64,000 nt of DNA from positions 134,976-198,975 of the forward strand of contig NW_015971542.1 in NCBI RefSeq assembly GCF_000182565.1, written 5' to 3'. Shown one piece after another: positions 1 to 11,824 of this stretch. Source of the stretch: Spizellomyces punctatus DAOM BR117. Taxonomy: Eukaryota; Chytridiomycota; Chytridiomycetes; Spizellomycetales; Spizellomycetaceae. The translations under genes were made by a program, and so were the position numbers. The notes under the pieces are model-generated. The model ran no database searches. It saw only the letters and a program-made list of their open reading frames with translations, and had not been told where the DNA came from. Each line of letters opens with the position of its first letter. Within the stretch, counting starts at the first letter, position 1.

Positions 1-84
1 CTAGACCCCAAAGTGGAGCAGAACACGGCTGCGAGTGGAACTAACTAAACCGCACCCTAACCCCACACCCTACACCATCTCCCA

Positions 85-190
85 CCCCATCGCCCTCCCC
101 ATCACCCTCCCCATCCCCGACCCCGTCACCCTCCCCATCCCCGACCCCATCACCCTCCCCATCCCCGACCCCATCACCCTCCCCATCCCC
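85..190. repeat. C-rich tandem repeat, 24-nt period
   Basis: Two 12-nt half units, CCCCATCACCCT and CCCCATCCCCGA, alternate with only a few substitutions, giving a 24-nt period over about 106 bp. The opposite strand therefore carries closely spaced runs of four G and three G, which could form G-quadruplex DNA. The open frames across it are proline-rich artefacts of the repeat. It is not a canonical TTAGGG-type telomere repeat. Confidence 0.9.
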
Positions 191-589
191 TATCCATCAC
201 CTCCCTCTCCCCAAGTGGAGCGTTCCTCCAGATGTGGAGAGCCCATCTTTTCGCGGGGACACCCAACCTCGATGAGACGATGGGAACGCGATGGGAACGC
301 GAGAAACGGGGCCAGGTGGTGAATTTATAAGGCGTGGGGTTACACAAACTGATGTCAAGTCCGTGTAACGCGGGTGCAATGTGCAATGTGTGAGCACTCT
401 GATTGGACAGATGTGCGCGTCGCTTAGTAAGCCTCGTTGTCCGGCCGCGTCGGACAACTGGTACGTGAGCAGTAGTTAACTCCCCATGCGGTGCAGAGCT
501 AAAGTAGACCTCATTCTTTGTGAGTGAGGTGTGCTACCGCATATAGATGCATATAGATGCAACACAAAGACGACTGGACAGCCCCAGAT

Positions 590-1095
590 GGCCAGTTTGG
601 GAATGTCATGGACAAAAGACGGATAGTTAGAGCCATAGAGCATACCATAGACGTTCCATGCTTGTAAACCTCCATCATTACCAAAAGCAATCGTATTCAA
701 GACGAATGGTGTCCTCCAGGCACCAACTATCAACCAACCTGCTATCCAGCCAAAGAAGCCAATGCACCAAGCGATCATTCCAATACTTTAAACCAACAAC
801 TGGGCAAGCTGAGTTCCATTACCTGTCGATTCAGTCCTAATTCCCAAATTCAACCGTGAACCGCATAGTCCACGCATCGCATCCTGACGCGTTCCCCATC
901 TGTCACAAAGCTTTATCTTTTCTTTGCCAACATAACCTTGTCATGCCAGAGCAAAAGCAAAATAGTTGGCGTGCCATAGGATCTTGTCATGTCTTTGGTC
1001 TGCTAGCCTAGAAACCCCATCTTTACCAAAGCTATTCAACACGAAGGGGCGTCCTCGCCACTTTGAATGGACCAACTACTGCGCGCCAGCAAACG
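590..1095 (-). pseudogene. two decayed copies of one coding fragment
   Basis: On the minus strand, 476-778 reads as about 100 residues with a hydrophobic start and the motif WRTPFVLNTIAFGNDGG. Near 1000-1070 the same strand reads WRGRPFVLNSFGKDG in a shorter, stop-interrupted context. The DNA of about 600-765 and about 935-1095 aligns with small indels, including the stretch CCATC.TTACCAAA. This looks like a duplicated gene piece that has decayed. The parent family is not recognised. The left copy may still be transcribed, but nothing shows an intact gene. Confidence 0.45.
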
Positions 1096-1720
1096 CGTTA
1101 AACTCTATTATAAAAACTGATGACTGATCCACAATATGGGGGTTTTCCCACAGACTCATGTCATCACGTGAATGCGCAATGCAAAATAGCATGCTAATTT
1201 ACCAAAAATGCGCGTTACATCCACCCCAACATCTTATTTCTCCGCTTCCGTGGATATAAATCCAAGTGTTCCAAAGAATCAAACAGCAAATAACAAGCAT
1301 CCACGTAAGCAATTGAATTTACAAAGAAGAGTCAGCCATTTCCCGTTCGTGGGAACGCGTTGCCCCCAACTTTGTTTCAATCGGAGCTCACCGGAGGAGA
1401 GAAATACGGCATAGGAAGGTGGATGAGGTGGACGGGAGAGGTGGAAAAGTTACTTAAGGGCTGATGGCGACTTGCCCACCTTCTACGCATATCAAGCCTC
1501 ATCATATATTCAGCCATTTTCAACATTTCCCCTGCATTGCTTTCTTCTTCTTGTATTATCTGCACGTGCATTTTGTAGATTATAAAGTTTTAGAAATTTT
1601 GGTATTTCCCGCGGATAATCATTTGGCGTGGATATCGCTCCCAAGGAAATCGCTTTTAAAAAAGGAACTTGCTTTGAACTTCCTTTTGTCGTTCCGCTGT
1701 CCACTGACTTTCGAATTGTC
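1096..1720. other. upstream region of the ABC transporter
   Basis: No convincing gene. CACGTG hexamers lie at 1165-1170 and 1563-1568, the second about 150 bp before the ABC transporter start. Pyrimidine-rich stretches near 1500-1560 would suit a 5' leader. Confidence 0.4.
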
Positions 1721-4700
1721 ATGGCGTCTGCGACTCCCGCGCTGACCGCAACTACGGCGAACGGAGGCCACCTGGAGCTAGATGTGACAAAATTAAAAGA
1801 AGATGGACACGTCGTCCTGACGGAGGACGAACCCACAACGACGAGCAAAAAGGCAGGAAAAGATAAAGAAAAGAAGCCGGAAACACCTCGAGTCTCCTAC
1901 CTTCAGCTTTATCGTTATGCCAGTCCGTTTGATATTTTGTTGATAATTGCCGGCACGCTCGCCGCGGCAGCCCACGGCGTCGGAATGCCCCTCATGACCA
2001 TCATTTTTGGTGAGTCTTTTGTATACCCCCTTGCCAACCCTTACAATGCCATACTGACGGCTTTCCTGTATATTAGCTGATATCCTCGAATACTATTATA
2101 GTTACGATCCAAACAATCCTGTTTCCGCTGATCTATTGAGGGATGCCGCCAAAGATACTGCCATATGGTTTGTCATCCTTGCGGCGTCGCTCTTTGCTCT
2201 TGCCTACGCTCAAATGTGCTTCTGGATGTGGGCAGGTGAAAATCAAGCAAAGGTGGGTAGTCTCTCAATGGCTCTTGGTGAAGTGCGCTGGCAGCTTAGG
2301 CACCTTGCTCCCATTCGCAGCGCATCCGCGAACTCTACTTTAAATCCATCCTTCGTCAAAATGTCGGCTGGTTCGACGCAACCAGTACTGGAGAGCTGAC
2401 AACCCGGATGACTGCCGATACAGGAATGATCCAAGAAGGCATCAGCGAAAAAGTCGGAATGATCATTCAGTTTGTGACAACATTCATTGCCGGTTTCATT
2501 ATTGCCTTTATCAAAGGATGGAGATTGGCTCTAGTCTTGACGGCATGCTTTCCCTTGTTGGCCGGTGCTGCCGCTCTCATGTCCATTATGGTTGCCGCCA
2601 GCTCGGACAAGGGAAACGATGCGTATGCATCTGCTGGTGCGTCACAATCGTGTAACACTACAACGATGTAGTCCACTTTCTGATGATATTTTACAGGTGG
2701 CATTGCTCAGCAAGTCTTGTCCGGCATGAGAACCGTCGTCGCCTTTGGTGGTGAGCACCGTGCGACAAAGAGATACGCTGCACTGCTGAAAAGTGCCGAG
2801 AAGGATGCCATCAAAAAGTCTATTTACACGGCTCTTGGTGTTGGTATGATTAACTTTCTCATCTTCGCTGTATACTCTATGGCTTTCTGGTGAGTGCTCT
2901 ACTTGGATTAATGTCTTCCCTGCCTTTGATTTGACCTAGCTGTCATCCAGGTACGGTGGACGTGAGATTCGGGCTGGCCGTATGAATGGAAAAGAAGTGG
3001 TCAACTGTTTCTTTGCGCTCATTATTGGAGCCTTCACACTCGGTCAGGGCATGCCTCACTTTAGCGCTCTCGGAAACGCGCAAGGTGCGGCTTACAAAGT
3101 GTTTGGCACCATTGATCGCGTTTCCCCCATCGATGCGAGCAACCCCGGCGGCGAAAAGCCAAGCGAGGTGAAAGGTGATATCGAGTTCAAGGATATTTCA
3201 TTCCATTACCCGACTCGTGAGGATGTCCCGATTTTATCCAAGTTTAACCTCAAAGTCCAAGCCGGTAAAACCGTTGCCCTCGTGGGATCATCCGGATCCG
3301 GAAAGGTAAGAAATGAAATATATCATTTTGGAAAGTCATGCAGAGTTTGCTGAGTTTGCATTTATATCAGTCGACCATTGTAAAACTCGTGGAACGCTTT
3401 TACAATCCAGTCTCGGGAACAGTGACTCTAGATGGCCACGACCTCAAGGACTTGAATGTGAAGTGGCTCCGACAGCAAATAGGAATTGTCTCGCAGGAGC
3501 CAACCCTGTTTGACACGACCATTCGTCGGAATCTTGTGTTCGGATTGAAGGAAGACCCAGATACGATTCCAAAGGAGAAACTTGACCAAATGGTGGAAGA
3601 CGCTTGCAAAGTCGCCAACGCCTGGGGATTTATTCAGACTCTTCCTCAAGGGTTGGACACCTCTGTCGGTGAAGCCGGATCCATGTTATCTGGCGGGCAA
3701 AAGCAGCGTATTGCCATTGCACGTGCTGTCATGCGGGACCCTCGTATCTTGCTTCTTGATGAAGCAACTTCAGCTCTTGACACCGAGTCTGAGAGACTTG
3801 TCCAAGCGGCGTTGGAGTCTGCATCTCAAGGACGAACAACCATTGTGATTGCACATCGCTTGTCCACGATCAAAAATGCTGATTTGATCGTGGTGATGAA
3901 TAAGGGAGCGATTGTCGAACAAGGCACTCATGACGCTCTTGTTGCGGCCCGGGGAACGTACTATGAACTGGTTGAGGCGCAGCGTCTCAGAGGAGGCACG
4001 AACCATGAAGGTAATGGCCAAGAGAAGAATACGGTTGCCATCGATGTTGCCGATCTCGAAAATGCTGTCGAACCTGTCGCTACTGCAGAGCCTGTCAAAC
4101 GTATCGGTGACGCCGGCGTCACGCTTGACATTGGAGAAAAGCCGCCAGCCCCTGAGCGCGTAGAGTCTGCACTTGAACGGCGCCAGAGTGTTGTGTCCCT
4201 TCGCAAGCGCAAGGAATTGGAAGAGGAGTTGGCCAAGAAGGAGAAGGAAGCAATGCTGAAGCGAAACGTGGACAAAAAGAGAATTCTGATGATGAACAAA
4301 CCAGAATTCCCGATCATGTTCTTAGGGTAAGCTACAGCATTATCATCGCATTCGTTGTAGACGGATACCTTACCAAAGCCACCTAGTGTCATGTGCTCGT
4401 TGGTAAACGGCGCGGTTATGCCCGTTTTTGCCCTAATCTTTTCCGAACTCATCGCTGTGTTCAATCGTACGGGTGATGAGTTAACTCGGGAAATTAACAA
4501 ATGGGCTCTTGGATTTTTCCTGTTGGCCATTGCCGCCTTTATTAGTCACGTCATTCAAATCGGTCTCTTGCGAATTGCCGGTGATAAACTTACCACTCGC
4601 CTCCGTCATGAGTCGTTCCGTGCCTTGATGAGACAGGAGATTGCATTTTTCGATGATGAGAAGAACTCTACGGGAGCGTTGACCGCCAAGCTCGCCGAGG

Positions 4701-6297
4701 ATGCCAACCTGGTACAAGGTCTCACTGGACAAACTTTTGCACAGATCCTGCAATTGATCTCCAACTTTACTGTTGGACTTGGAATTGCCTTTTCAAACAG
4801 TTGGCAGCTCACACTCGTCGTTTTGGCCTGTGTGCCCTTGGTCGGGATCGGTGGTTATCTTCAGCTCAAGACCTTGACTGGTTTCGGTGAAAAGTCCAGG
4901 GAGGCTTACAAGGATGCCAACCAAACTGCATCCGAAGCCATTGAAAGCATTCGTACCGTGCAGACGCTGACTAAGGAGGAAAAGTTCGCGTCTACCTACG
5001 CCGAGCAGATCAAGGTTCCCCATCGTATGGTAGTCAAAGGAGCGTTCGTGAGTTCCGTTGGCTTTGCCAGTGCTGAGAGTGTTATCTTTTTGACATATGC
5101 CCGTATGTATTGTGGTCTTTATCTGTGTGGAACAAGGTCGTATGTGCTGACAATCTCTGGTTTGTTAGTTGCCTTCTGGTACGGTTCTGAATTGATGCTC
5201 AAAAACACATACGATGCGAAGCAAGTCATGACAACCATGTTTTCCATCATTTTTGCTGCCATGGCTGCTGGGCAAGGTAATACTAGATGATACGCGGCCA
5301 CTTTCGTTTCCATATGCCGGCTCTAATATTCTGGCTGGTTCAATTGTCTAGTCACAAACTTTGCGCCTGATGCAGCCAAAGCCAAGCTCGCTGCCCTTGG
5401 CATCCTCGATATTCTCGACCGTACGTCTCGCATCGACGCAACCAGTACGGAAGGCGAGCGTCCTGCAAAGCCGCAGGGCCGTCCATCAACTATTGACACG
5501 CACTTTGCTTACCCTACTCGTCCCGACATCTCTATTTTGCGGGGATTGAACATTGCGGCCGAGGTTGGAACGACCGTAGCATTGGTCGGCCACTCTGGTT
5601 GCGGTAAGAGTACCGTTCTTGGATTATTGGAGCGCTGGTACGATGTTACAGATGGACGTGCGGAGGTGGACCAGCTCGATGTCCGCATGTGGAACTTAAA
5701 GTACCTCAGGGAACAGATGGCGCTTGTCGGACAGGTAAGCAACTTTTGTATATGGCTGCGATCTGTGAAGGGGAGCTGATGTGGCATTGACCTTGCTAGG
5801 AACCCATCCTTTTCGATGTGTCCATCCGTGAAAACATCGCCTACGGCGCACCTGAAGGCGAGGCAACCGACGAGCAAATCGAAGCCGCCGCCCGCGCCGC
5901 CAACATTCACGATTTCGTCATTGGTCTCCCCAAAGGATACGACACAATGGTCGGCGAAAAAGGAGGCCAACTCAGTGGTGGCCAAAAGCAACGCATTGCC
6001 ATTGCTCGCGCGCTCATCCGAAACCCGAAACTCCTCCTTCTAGACGAGGCGACCAGTGCCCTAGACTCTGAATCCGAAAAAGTGGTCCAAGACGCCCTCG
6101 ACCGCGCTGCCAAAGGTCGTACAACTGTAGTGATTGCACATCGTCTTTCTACCATCCAGAATGCGGATAGGATTTACGTCGTCCGCGGTGGACAGGTGGC
6201 AGAGATGGGCACCCATGCGGAATTGGTTGATCTGGGTGGGGCGTATGCCGAGTTGGTAAATCAGCAGATGCTCCACAAGGAGGAAACAACGTCATAA
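1721..6297 (+). CDS. full-length ABCB (MDR/P-glycoprotein type) ABC exporter
   Basis: Full transporter with two membrane domains and two ATPase domains, expected to pump hydrophobic compounds or peptides across the plasma or an internal membrane. Ten exons: 1721-2009, 2077-2252, 2321-2636, 2697-2889, 2951-3305, 3371-4326, 4387-5102, 5169-5276, 5352-5734, 5800-6297; they sum to 1,329 residues, normal for the family. Seen directly: Walker A GSSGSGKST near residue 440 and GHSGCGKST near 1115, signature LSGGQKQR near 550 and 1220, Walker [12 protein letters not shown] after each, and H-loop AHRLST in both halves. A charged linker (about 630-760) separates the halves, and a Lys-rich acidic N-terminal tail precedes the first membrane segment. 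An in-frame ATG-like start at 1628 would add 31 residues; 1721 is preferred because the family starts with a short cytosolic tail. Substrate cannot be told. Confidence 0.95.
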
Positions 6298-6869
6298 AGT
6301 GTATGATTGGTTGGTACATTGGATACTTTGGGTACTTTGTCATAGATTCCTTTTTTTTTCGGCATACTTGGGATAATGGACTGCAATTATGAGAGCCTGG
6401 TGCTCTGGCTTCAAAATACACGCTACAGAACATATACATGTGCTTGGATTGCTATTTCTTTGTTGTTGCTTTGGTTTGGATGGACATTTCTGGTGGCCGT
6501 TATGATGTTGGCCATACCCAACCTAGAGTTTTCATCCGAGATGTTGTGAGCTCTGCACTAATATCCGCTCCACCCCAGGTACGAAGACACGGAATCAAAT
6601 GAATCAGTTTGCTGAATATCTCTAAATTGTCAATCGTCAGGACCGACGGAGCTGCCATCCAACCTGGGCGTCGTCTACGAGTAACCCAAAACTCCGATTG
6701 CCTTACTGTGCCACCTGCGCGAGAAAGTTAAAAACTCTTCAATCACGTGGTAACTGATCGATGCACTAAGCCACGTGAGGGTCCGATCGCGTTCTCATCA
6801 CATCGTCAGTTTCCGTGGGACGGTCATCTTTCAAAAACCGCACTCTTTTCAACTGTCCCATGGTGTGAA
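6298..6869. other. intergenic, ABC transporter 3' end and Lines promoter
   Basis: No gene seen. A T-rich stretch follows the ABC transporter stop. The right end holds two CACGTG sites described separately. Confidence 0.5.
6744..6777. promoter_or_regulatory. paired CACGTG sites upstream of the Lines gene
   Basis: CACGTG occurs at 6744-6749 and 6772-6777, 28 bp apart and about 121 and 93 bp before the ATG at 6870. The hexamer is the known core site of bHLH factors (Cbf1/USF type). A very similar pair sits before TVP23. Binding is inferred only. Confidence 0.45.
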
Positions 6870-8973
6870 ATGCCCCAAGACCCTCAAGATGGGTTCATAG
6901 AGCTTGTACAAGAATGCATACAGAACCTGTCGACAGAAGAAGAGGTATTTCGTCATGTTTATTTACATGGCGTTGTGTTGGTGTTGAGGGCAAATTTTTT
7001 GGTGCAGGCCACGGACGACCAGCCAGTTGGCGTTCTTTACAAGTTTTCGGTGCTTGCTGATGCAGCGCAACAGTTTGACGACCCCTTGGGTAAACTGCAC
7101 GCTACTGCAGCATGCTCAAATGTGCTGATCTTGCTGGTAGGAGATGCAGTGTGAGAAACGGTGCAAACCGAACACTAACTCTTCACGGTTGCGACGCAGA
7201 GCCGCGGATTTACAACCAAGCACCAGCATGCTGCATTTACCGCATTGAAGATCCTTGAAACCATTGTTTGTTCAGAAAGCAACAAGTTCCCTGAAGGTCA
7301 GGCGCATTTCGAGATCATTTCTTGGAAGATGGTACTCACCAAACTTTTAACATTTTGCACAGATCGGTCTGCCGCAGATGCTCTCGCTGCATTTTTTGCT
7401 CACCTGGTGTCGAATCTTCGACCGAGCGTACAAGCATCGCCCACAGACCGATCAAAAATACATAACATCATGTACTCGCTCGACTTCCTACAACGTATCC
7501 TGAAACATTGTCGAACTCGAATGAAAAGGGCCCATGAGACATGCCCTTTTGCCCTGCTATATCCGCTTGCGATTGCCCTTGCTGACAAGGACAAGGATGG
7601 GCGGGTTGGCTGGATGTCTGTATTATTTATGAAGCGGACCTTGGTGCGAAAGAGTTCATTCGAGCGAATCGAGTCGCGAGTTCAACATGATGTCTTTGAC
7701 CCATTCTAAAATTACAGATTCCGCCAGAAACTCTCTCCCACTACATTGCGCTAATGCACGGTATTGTTAAGACGAATATTATTGTATCGGCACGATCGGA
7801 CGGGCCGGACCCAACTATTGTCGCGACGATGTTGAGCTTGATTCGGTATATGAAAGCACATGTTCCTTCGGTAAGACAAGTGCAACAGAGCTGCAATTGT
7901 AGGACAGGATTTTGACATGCAATGGTTCTAGCTGGGAACGCTTTTAGAAGACTGCAGTCCGTACGTTAGACGAAAGACATTAGAACTCCTTCATACGATC
8001 ACCACCAGCAACGGCGACATGGTATCGGTAGGAACTATTGCCTTTACCGTCTACCATGTCCGTTAATAGTAGGGTCGTCGCTGATATGATATTATAGATC
8101 ATTCTTCTCCTAGATCATCTCTACCGGTGTTTAGACCACATACATAACCCATCATTTACGGAATGGTGGACACGTACCATCACGGACGACTATACAGAGT
8201 TCTTCTTGGACCCTTCTCATCCCATCGACAGGGAATCTCTCAAAATTTGTGTAAATATGCTTTTGGAGGCGCTTTCCGCAGGGATGCGCGACTTTTCGGG
8301 ACCAGAGATTACAGTGGAAAGGAAACGATTCATGTTTTTGTTGGATAGGTTCTCGGTGGGGTTTGCTGGTAAGCTCTGGGATCGCTTGGTCGATGATGAC
8401 ACAAAAAATAAAGTCATTGTATCGGCAGATGTTCTGAGAAATAGTAATCTGCGAACTTATCTCTTTCAACTGTACGGTGATAATGATGCGCAGCTTTTTG
8501 GTGTTCTTTCCATCTTTATCCAGTTGTATATCGGTGTACAACAGGACGAGATAATGAAGCGGTAGGTCCAAAATCGGTTTCTGACTGGGTCTCATGAGTT
8601 CCTTTGTTCACTAGTTGAATTTTCCAGACTTTTCCCAACCATTACGTACGCTCTCCATACCCTCAACCCTCACGCCCTCTGGATTCACTTCTCCTTAAAC
8701 ACCAACAACGATCCAGAAACTCTCTTGGACTTTTTGATATCTGGCGAAACGGGATTTCTAGAATATTTTGTCAAATATTTGCGATTTATCCTGTCGCGTG
8801 TGGAAGCCTTTCGGAACATGTGTCAGCGTCAAGGGGCTATGGAGGTCCAGCTATTGCTATTGAGCGGTTTGAAGGATCGAGTGGAGAGTTTGTGGAAACG
8901 TGGGTTGTTTCCATACGAACCTGGAGTGCTAGTCAAGAGACTGGATGATGTTATTAGTGCTCTGAGTGGGTAG
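6870..8973 (+). CDS. LINS1: Lines homologue (LINS1 family)
   Basis: Six exons: 6870-7136, 7200-7643, 7718-7870, 7932-8027, 8098-8561, 8628-8973; together 589 residues, close to metazoan Lines proteins. The recognisable part is the last 100 residues, where NDPETLLDFLISGETGFLEY and FVKYLRFIL match the C-terminal Lines domain pattern of a short conserved block followed by a helical tail. The rest is helical and repeat-like without a catalytic motif, as expected for this family. Lines was described from Drosophila patterning and human LINS1 from cognition; the molecular function is not settled, and nothing here adds a function. The gene is convergent with the SQS1-type gene, leaving 149 bp between stops with an AT-rich TATATTATATATATT stretch and AATAAATAA that could serve polyadenylation. 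The third exon border choice (donor at 7644) is the least certain. Confidence 0.72.
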
Positions 8974-9122
8974 CAGGAGCTGAGTTTGTCGGGAGTACGC
9001 AAGACCAAGACCAGATTATATATTATATATATTTTACATTATACACGAGCAGAACGCCCTTAAAAGCCAACTGCAGATCAATAATAAATAATATACCACA
9101 ACTTTTCGACGGCCGCGCCCTC

Positions 9123-10787
9123 CTAAATAGCATTACCCAAACCAGACCGCTTGCTTCTCACCATAACCTCCACAGGATGTACCAAGCCTTGGCTTCCTTC
9201 ACTGCCTAATGCTTGCCCCTCAGTCCACCCCATCGCCTTCAACATCCGATGCCCAATATTCCCTTCACCGATCGGCTTACTTCCCTCTCCAACCACAGAC
9301 CCCAATTTTGGTCGCGCCTTTTGATCGGGTGCCCCTGGTGGCTTCTTCTTTTTGGTCCCGCTACCAGGTGACCTGGTATTCCCCTTTAATCTTCCTCCCT
9401 CTGCTTCGACAACTTGTTTGACAACCGATTTCCAATGTTGCGGTACATGTGATCGTTGTGTACGGATTAGAACGGAGACTTTGGCTTTTCCTTTTCCGCG
9501 GGTCTTGGGTAGGAGATGATACTCCCTTGCCATGCTGTAGACGAGTCGTCGGACTGCGCCTGGCATGGGTGGGAGAGTCACGCAAGGTTTGGAGGGTTCG
9601 TTTTGGGTGAATGTGTGCATGGTTGAGTTGACGGTGGAAAGGAATGTAGTCACATCTTTAGTGATTTTTGTGCCTGAGCGTGAGAGGGCAGCGTTGAGGT
9701 TTTGGCCGGCGTTGGCTCTTTCGCGGGCTTTTTGGTGTTTGTTGCGGGTGAACTCGGCCTGCTCGCGTCGCTTTTGTTTACGTGCTTGGGATTTGGAACC
9801 AAAGTCTGCTTTGAGAATTTGCTGAAACTTGCGCTCGGAAGGATCTTTATTCCGGGAAGTATTCTCATCCCATGCGGACTTTCTGCCTTCGAAATCTTGT
9901 TTGAGATACTCTTCGTCATCGTCACTATCGTCATTCTCACTTCCCAGCCCCAGCCGTGCAAATGATGGTATCTCGTCACTAGAATCATCACTAGTATCCA
10001 CTTCCTCATCATCATGTCCCATCATCAATGCTTCATATAGCCCAACTTCTGCTTCTTCTTCGTCCGATGAGGCCGATAAAGAAGTCAGGTGGGTTAATGC
10101 ACTGGAGAGATCTCCAACGGAAGAGTTTTGGATATAATCCATCATGATAGCCATTTCTTCCGGGTCTACATCTTGTTCTGGGGTTTCATCTGATGAAAGG
10201 CCATCTTTGTCCTCCTCTCGGTCTTCCACATCCTGTTCGACAAGTAGCCTGTTTATGCCACCATCATTCCGACATTTTTTTCTTTTACTTGATTGGCCGT
10301 GTCTCTGCTTCCTTCGCCGTTCTTTTTGGGTTGGGGTGAGGGAGATAAAGTCTTCTGCAGAGGATGTTGATGTGGGTGTCGTTCCTTGTGTGTTGGGTAG
10401 GCGTTCCGGTGTCAGTGGCGTGTGAAGAAGAGCGGAGTCACCTCGGCGGTCCATAAAGAAGAGTTGGGAGGAAAATTGACGAGAAGAGCTTTCAGTGCGG
10501 CCGGATACTGACGACGTCGTTGTTCCAAGACTGTCGGCCTTTGGTGTTGCGTCCAAGACTGCGCCGTCACCTTGCTGATCTATAAAGAAGAGCTGGGTCA
10601 ATCGTTCACAGGTGGACATTGTGCTATGTGACGGTGTTCGTCTTGCGGTGTAGTTTGCGGAATCACCGTCAATAAGCGATATCAGTATCCTCGTCAACAC
10701 AGACCTTTGCATGCAGTAGCCAGTGGAGTAGCCACACTTCAAGGCACGTGTTTGTGCTGACATAAGCGACCTGCTATGCTTTACCAC
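9123..10787 (-). CDS. SQS1: R3H and G-patch domain protein, SQS1/PFA1 type
   Basis: Single open frame of up to 554 residues. The C-terminus carries a G-patch (GNIGHRMLKAMGW followed by a glycine-spaced tail), and an R3H-like block, MPGAVRRLVYSMAREYHLL, lies about 130 residues earlier. A long acidic and serine-rich centre (about 170-300) and a Lys/Arg-rich Q-K-R segment separate these from the N-terminus. The same order is known for yeast Sqs1/Pfa1, which stimulates the helicase Prp43 in ribosome and spliceosome recycling; that role is inferred for this protein. Two N-terminal copies of a short motif are visible, LFFIDQQGDGAVL and LFFMDRRGDSALL, 50 residues apart. The start is uncertain: the ATG at 10787 is the longest choice, and MSTCERLTQLFF lower in the frame (about 10620) is a credible alternative. 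Confidence 0.8.
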   Translation of the reverse strand: MVKHSRSLMSAQTRALKCGYSTGYCMQRSVLTRILISLIDGDSANYTARRTPSHSTMSTCERLTQLFFIDQQGDGAVLDATPKADSLGTTTSSVSGRTESSSRQFSSQLFFMDRRGDSALLHTPLTPERLPNTQGTTPTSTSSAEDFISLTPTQKERRRKQRHGQSSKRKKCRNDGGINRLLVEQDVEDREEDKDGLSSDETPEQDVDPEEMAIMMDYIQNSSVGDLSSALTHLTSLSASSDEEEAEVGLYEALMMGHDDEEVDTSDDSSDEIPSFARLGLGSENDDSDDDEEYLKQDFEGRKSAWDENTSRNKDPSERKFQQILKADFGSKSQARKQKRREQAEFTRNKHQKARERANAGQNLNAALSRSGTKITKDVTTFLSTVNSTMHTFTQNEPSKPCVTLPPMPGAVRRLVYSMAREYHLLPKTRGKGKAKVSVLIRTQRSHVPQHWKSVVKQVVEAEGGRLKGNTRSPGSGTKKKKPPGAPDQKARPKLGSVVGEGSKPIGEGNIGHRMLKAMGWTEGQALGSEGSQGLVHPVEVMVRSKRSGLGNAI

Positions 10788-11472
10788 ATACTGTACCTTG
10801 TATCGTTGTCAAATGCACAGCGATTCCATTAGTATGCATATCCCAATGTCCAACTTGCAATGTATCAATTGCAGTACATATGGGGCAAGACCATCATGCA
10901 GTCATCTGAATCTTGAATGACCTGCTGCTGGCACTAGAGAGATAATGCATGCCCGGAGATGTGTCCTCTCCGGTGTTGATACATATTGAATGCCCTAACG
11001 ATGGCCACAATGCCTCATCCTTACCATATTCACTGGATGTGTCTGGCATATCTAGCGTACTCGGCTGCGATGTTGCTTGTCGTATGCAAACTGACTGTCA
11101 GGTGTGGAAATCCAATGCATTGGATGGGCATTCAAATGAGTAGCCCGTGATCGGACGAGACCGGAAGACGGTAAAATTGCATAGCCCCTCCCGATGTCAC
11201 CCGAGAACCGTCACGCGCTATGATGACACATCTTTGCGCATTATCTTGCGCCGTGGCTGCTTTTTGGGATTCCGTTCCTTTTGTTATAAAGGCTCCAGCA
11301 AGCGGTTCTCGTCGTTTCCCGACACGGTATCCTTGAACTTTCACGATTTATTTGCGGCAATTGCATTGGCAAGAGTTTAATTTTAGTAACAAGGTGAGTA
11401 CATTTATTTGTATTATCGTTTGGTACCTGCTTTATCAACGGTCTGTGTCAGTTCCGAAGGGTTTGGGGAACC
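10788..11472. other. intergenic, divergent promoter region
   Basis: No gene supported. Short frames here have no family signal and no splice partners. The right end leads into a TATA box. Confidence 0.4.
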
Positions 11473-11480
11473 TATATAAA
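11473..11480 (+). promoter_or_regulatory. TATA box
   Basis: TATATAAA followed by GGG lies about 150 bp before the small ORF at 11630, the right distance for a short 5' leader. It is one of two clear TATA boxes in the window, the other being that of the subtilisin. Confidence 0.5.
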
Positions 11481-11629
11481 GGGCTGGTTTAACCTTTGAC
11501 ATTGCCAACACAGATCACCTTGTCTGTTGCCAAACCAATTTTTCTTGTTTGATTTTACTCCAGCTCTTTGCCGACTCCCTCTCCGACCAATCGCACCCTC
11601 CAACGAAACCTAGACCAAAGAAAAACATA

Positions 11630-11824
11630 ATGCCACTCACAACGCCATCACCAGCGCCATCCGCCCGCCCTATCACTACTCCTGCACCCACCCCAGTCCC
11701 CTCAAAACAGTCCACGCAGCAACAATCCGTCTCTGGAACACCGCCGACGGGAAAGACAAGCACACGCAATGTGACAATGGCCATGTATCAGAGTCACACT
11801 GTCGAGCATCATGACGGCCTTTAA
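11630..11824 (+). CDS. small Pro/Ser/Thr-rich protein, unknown
   Basis: 64 codons from ATG to TAA. The first half is almost only Pro, Ser, Thr and Ala (PLTTPSPAPSARPITTPAPT); the second half is polar and ends HTVEHHDGL. No domain, signal peptide or membrane segment is seen. Support comes from the upstream TATA box, the pyrimidine-rich leader and the A-rich context before the ATG. It could also be a non-coding transcript or the first exon of a longer gene. Confidence 0.35.
   Translation: MPLTTPSPAPSARPITTPAPTPVPSKQSTQQQSVSGTPPTGKTSTRNVTMAMYQSHTVEHHDGL

Noticed and set aside
10949-11143. Small plus-strand frame with several Cys
   Set aside because: No splice context, no upstream TATA box and no family similarity seen.
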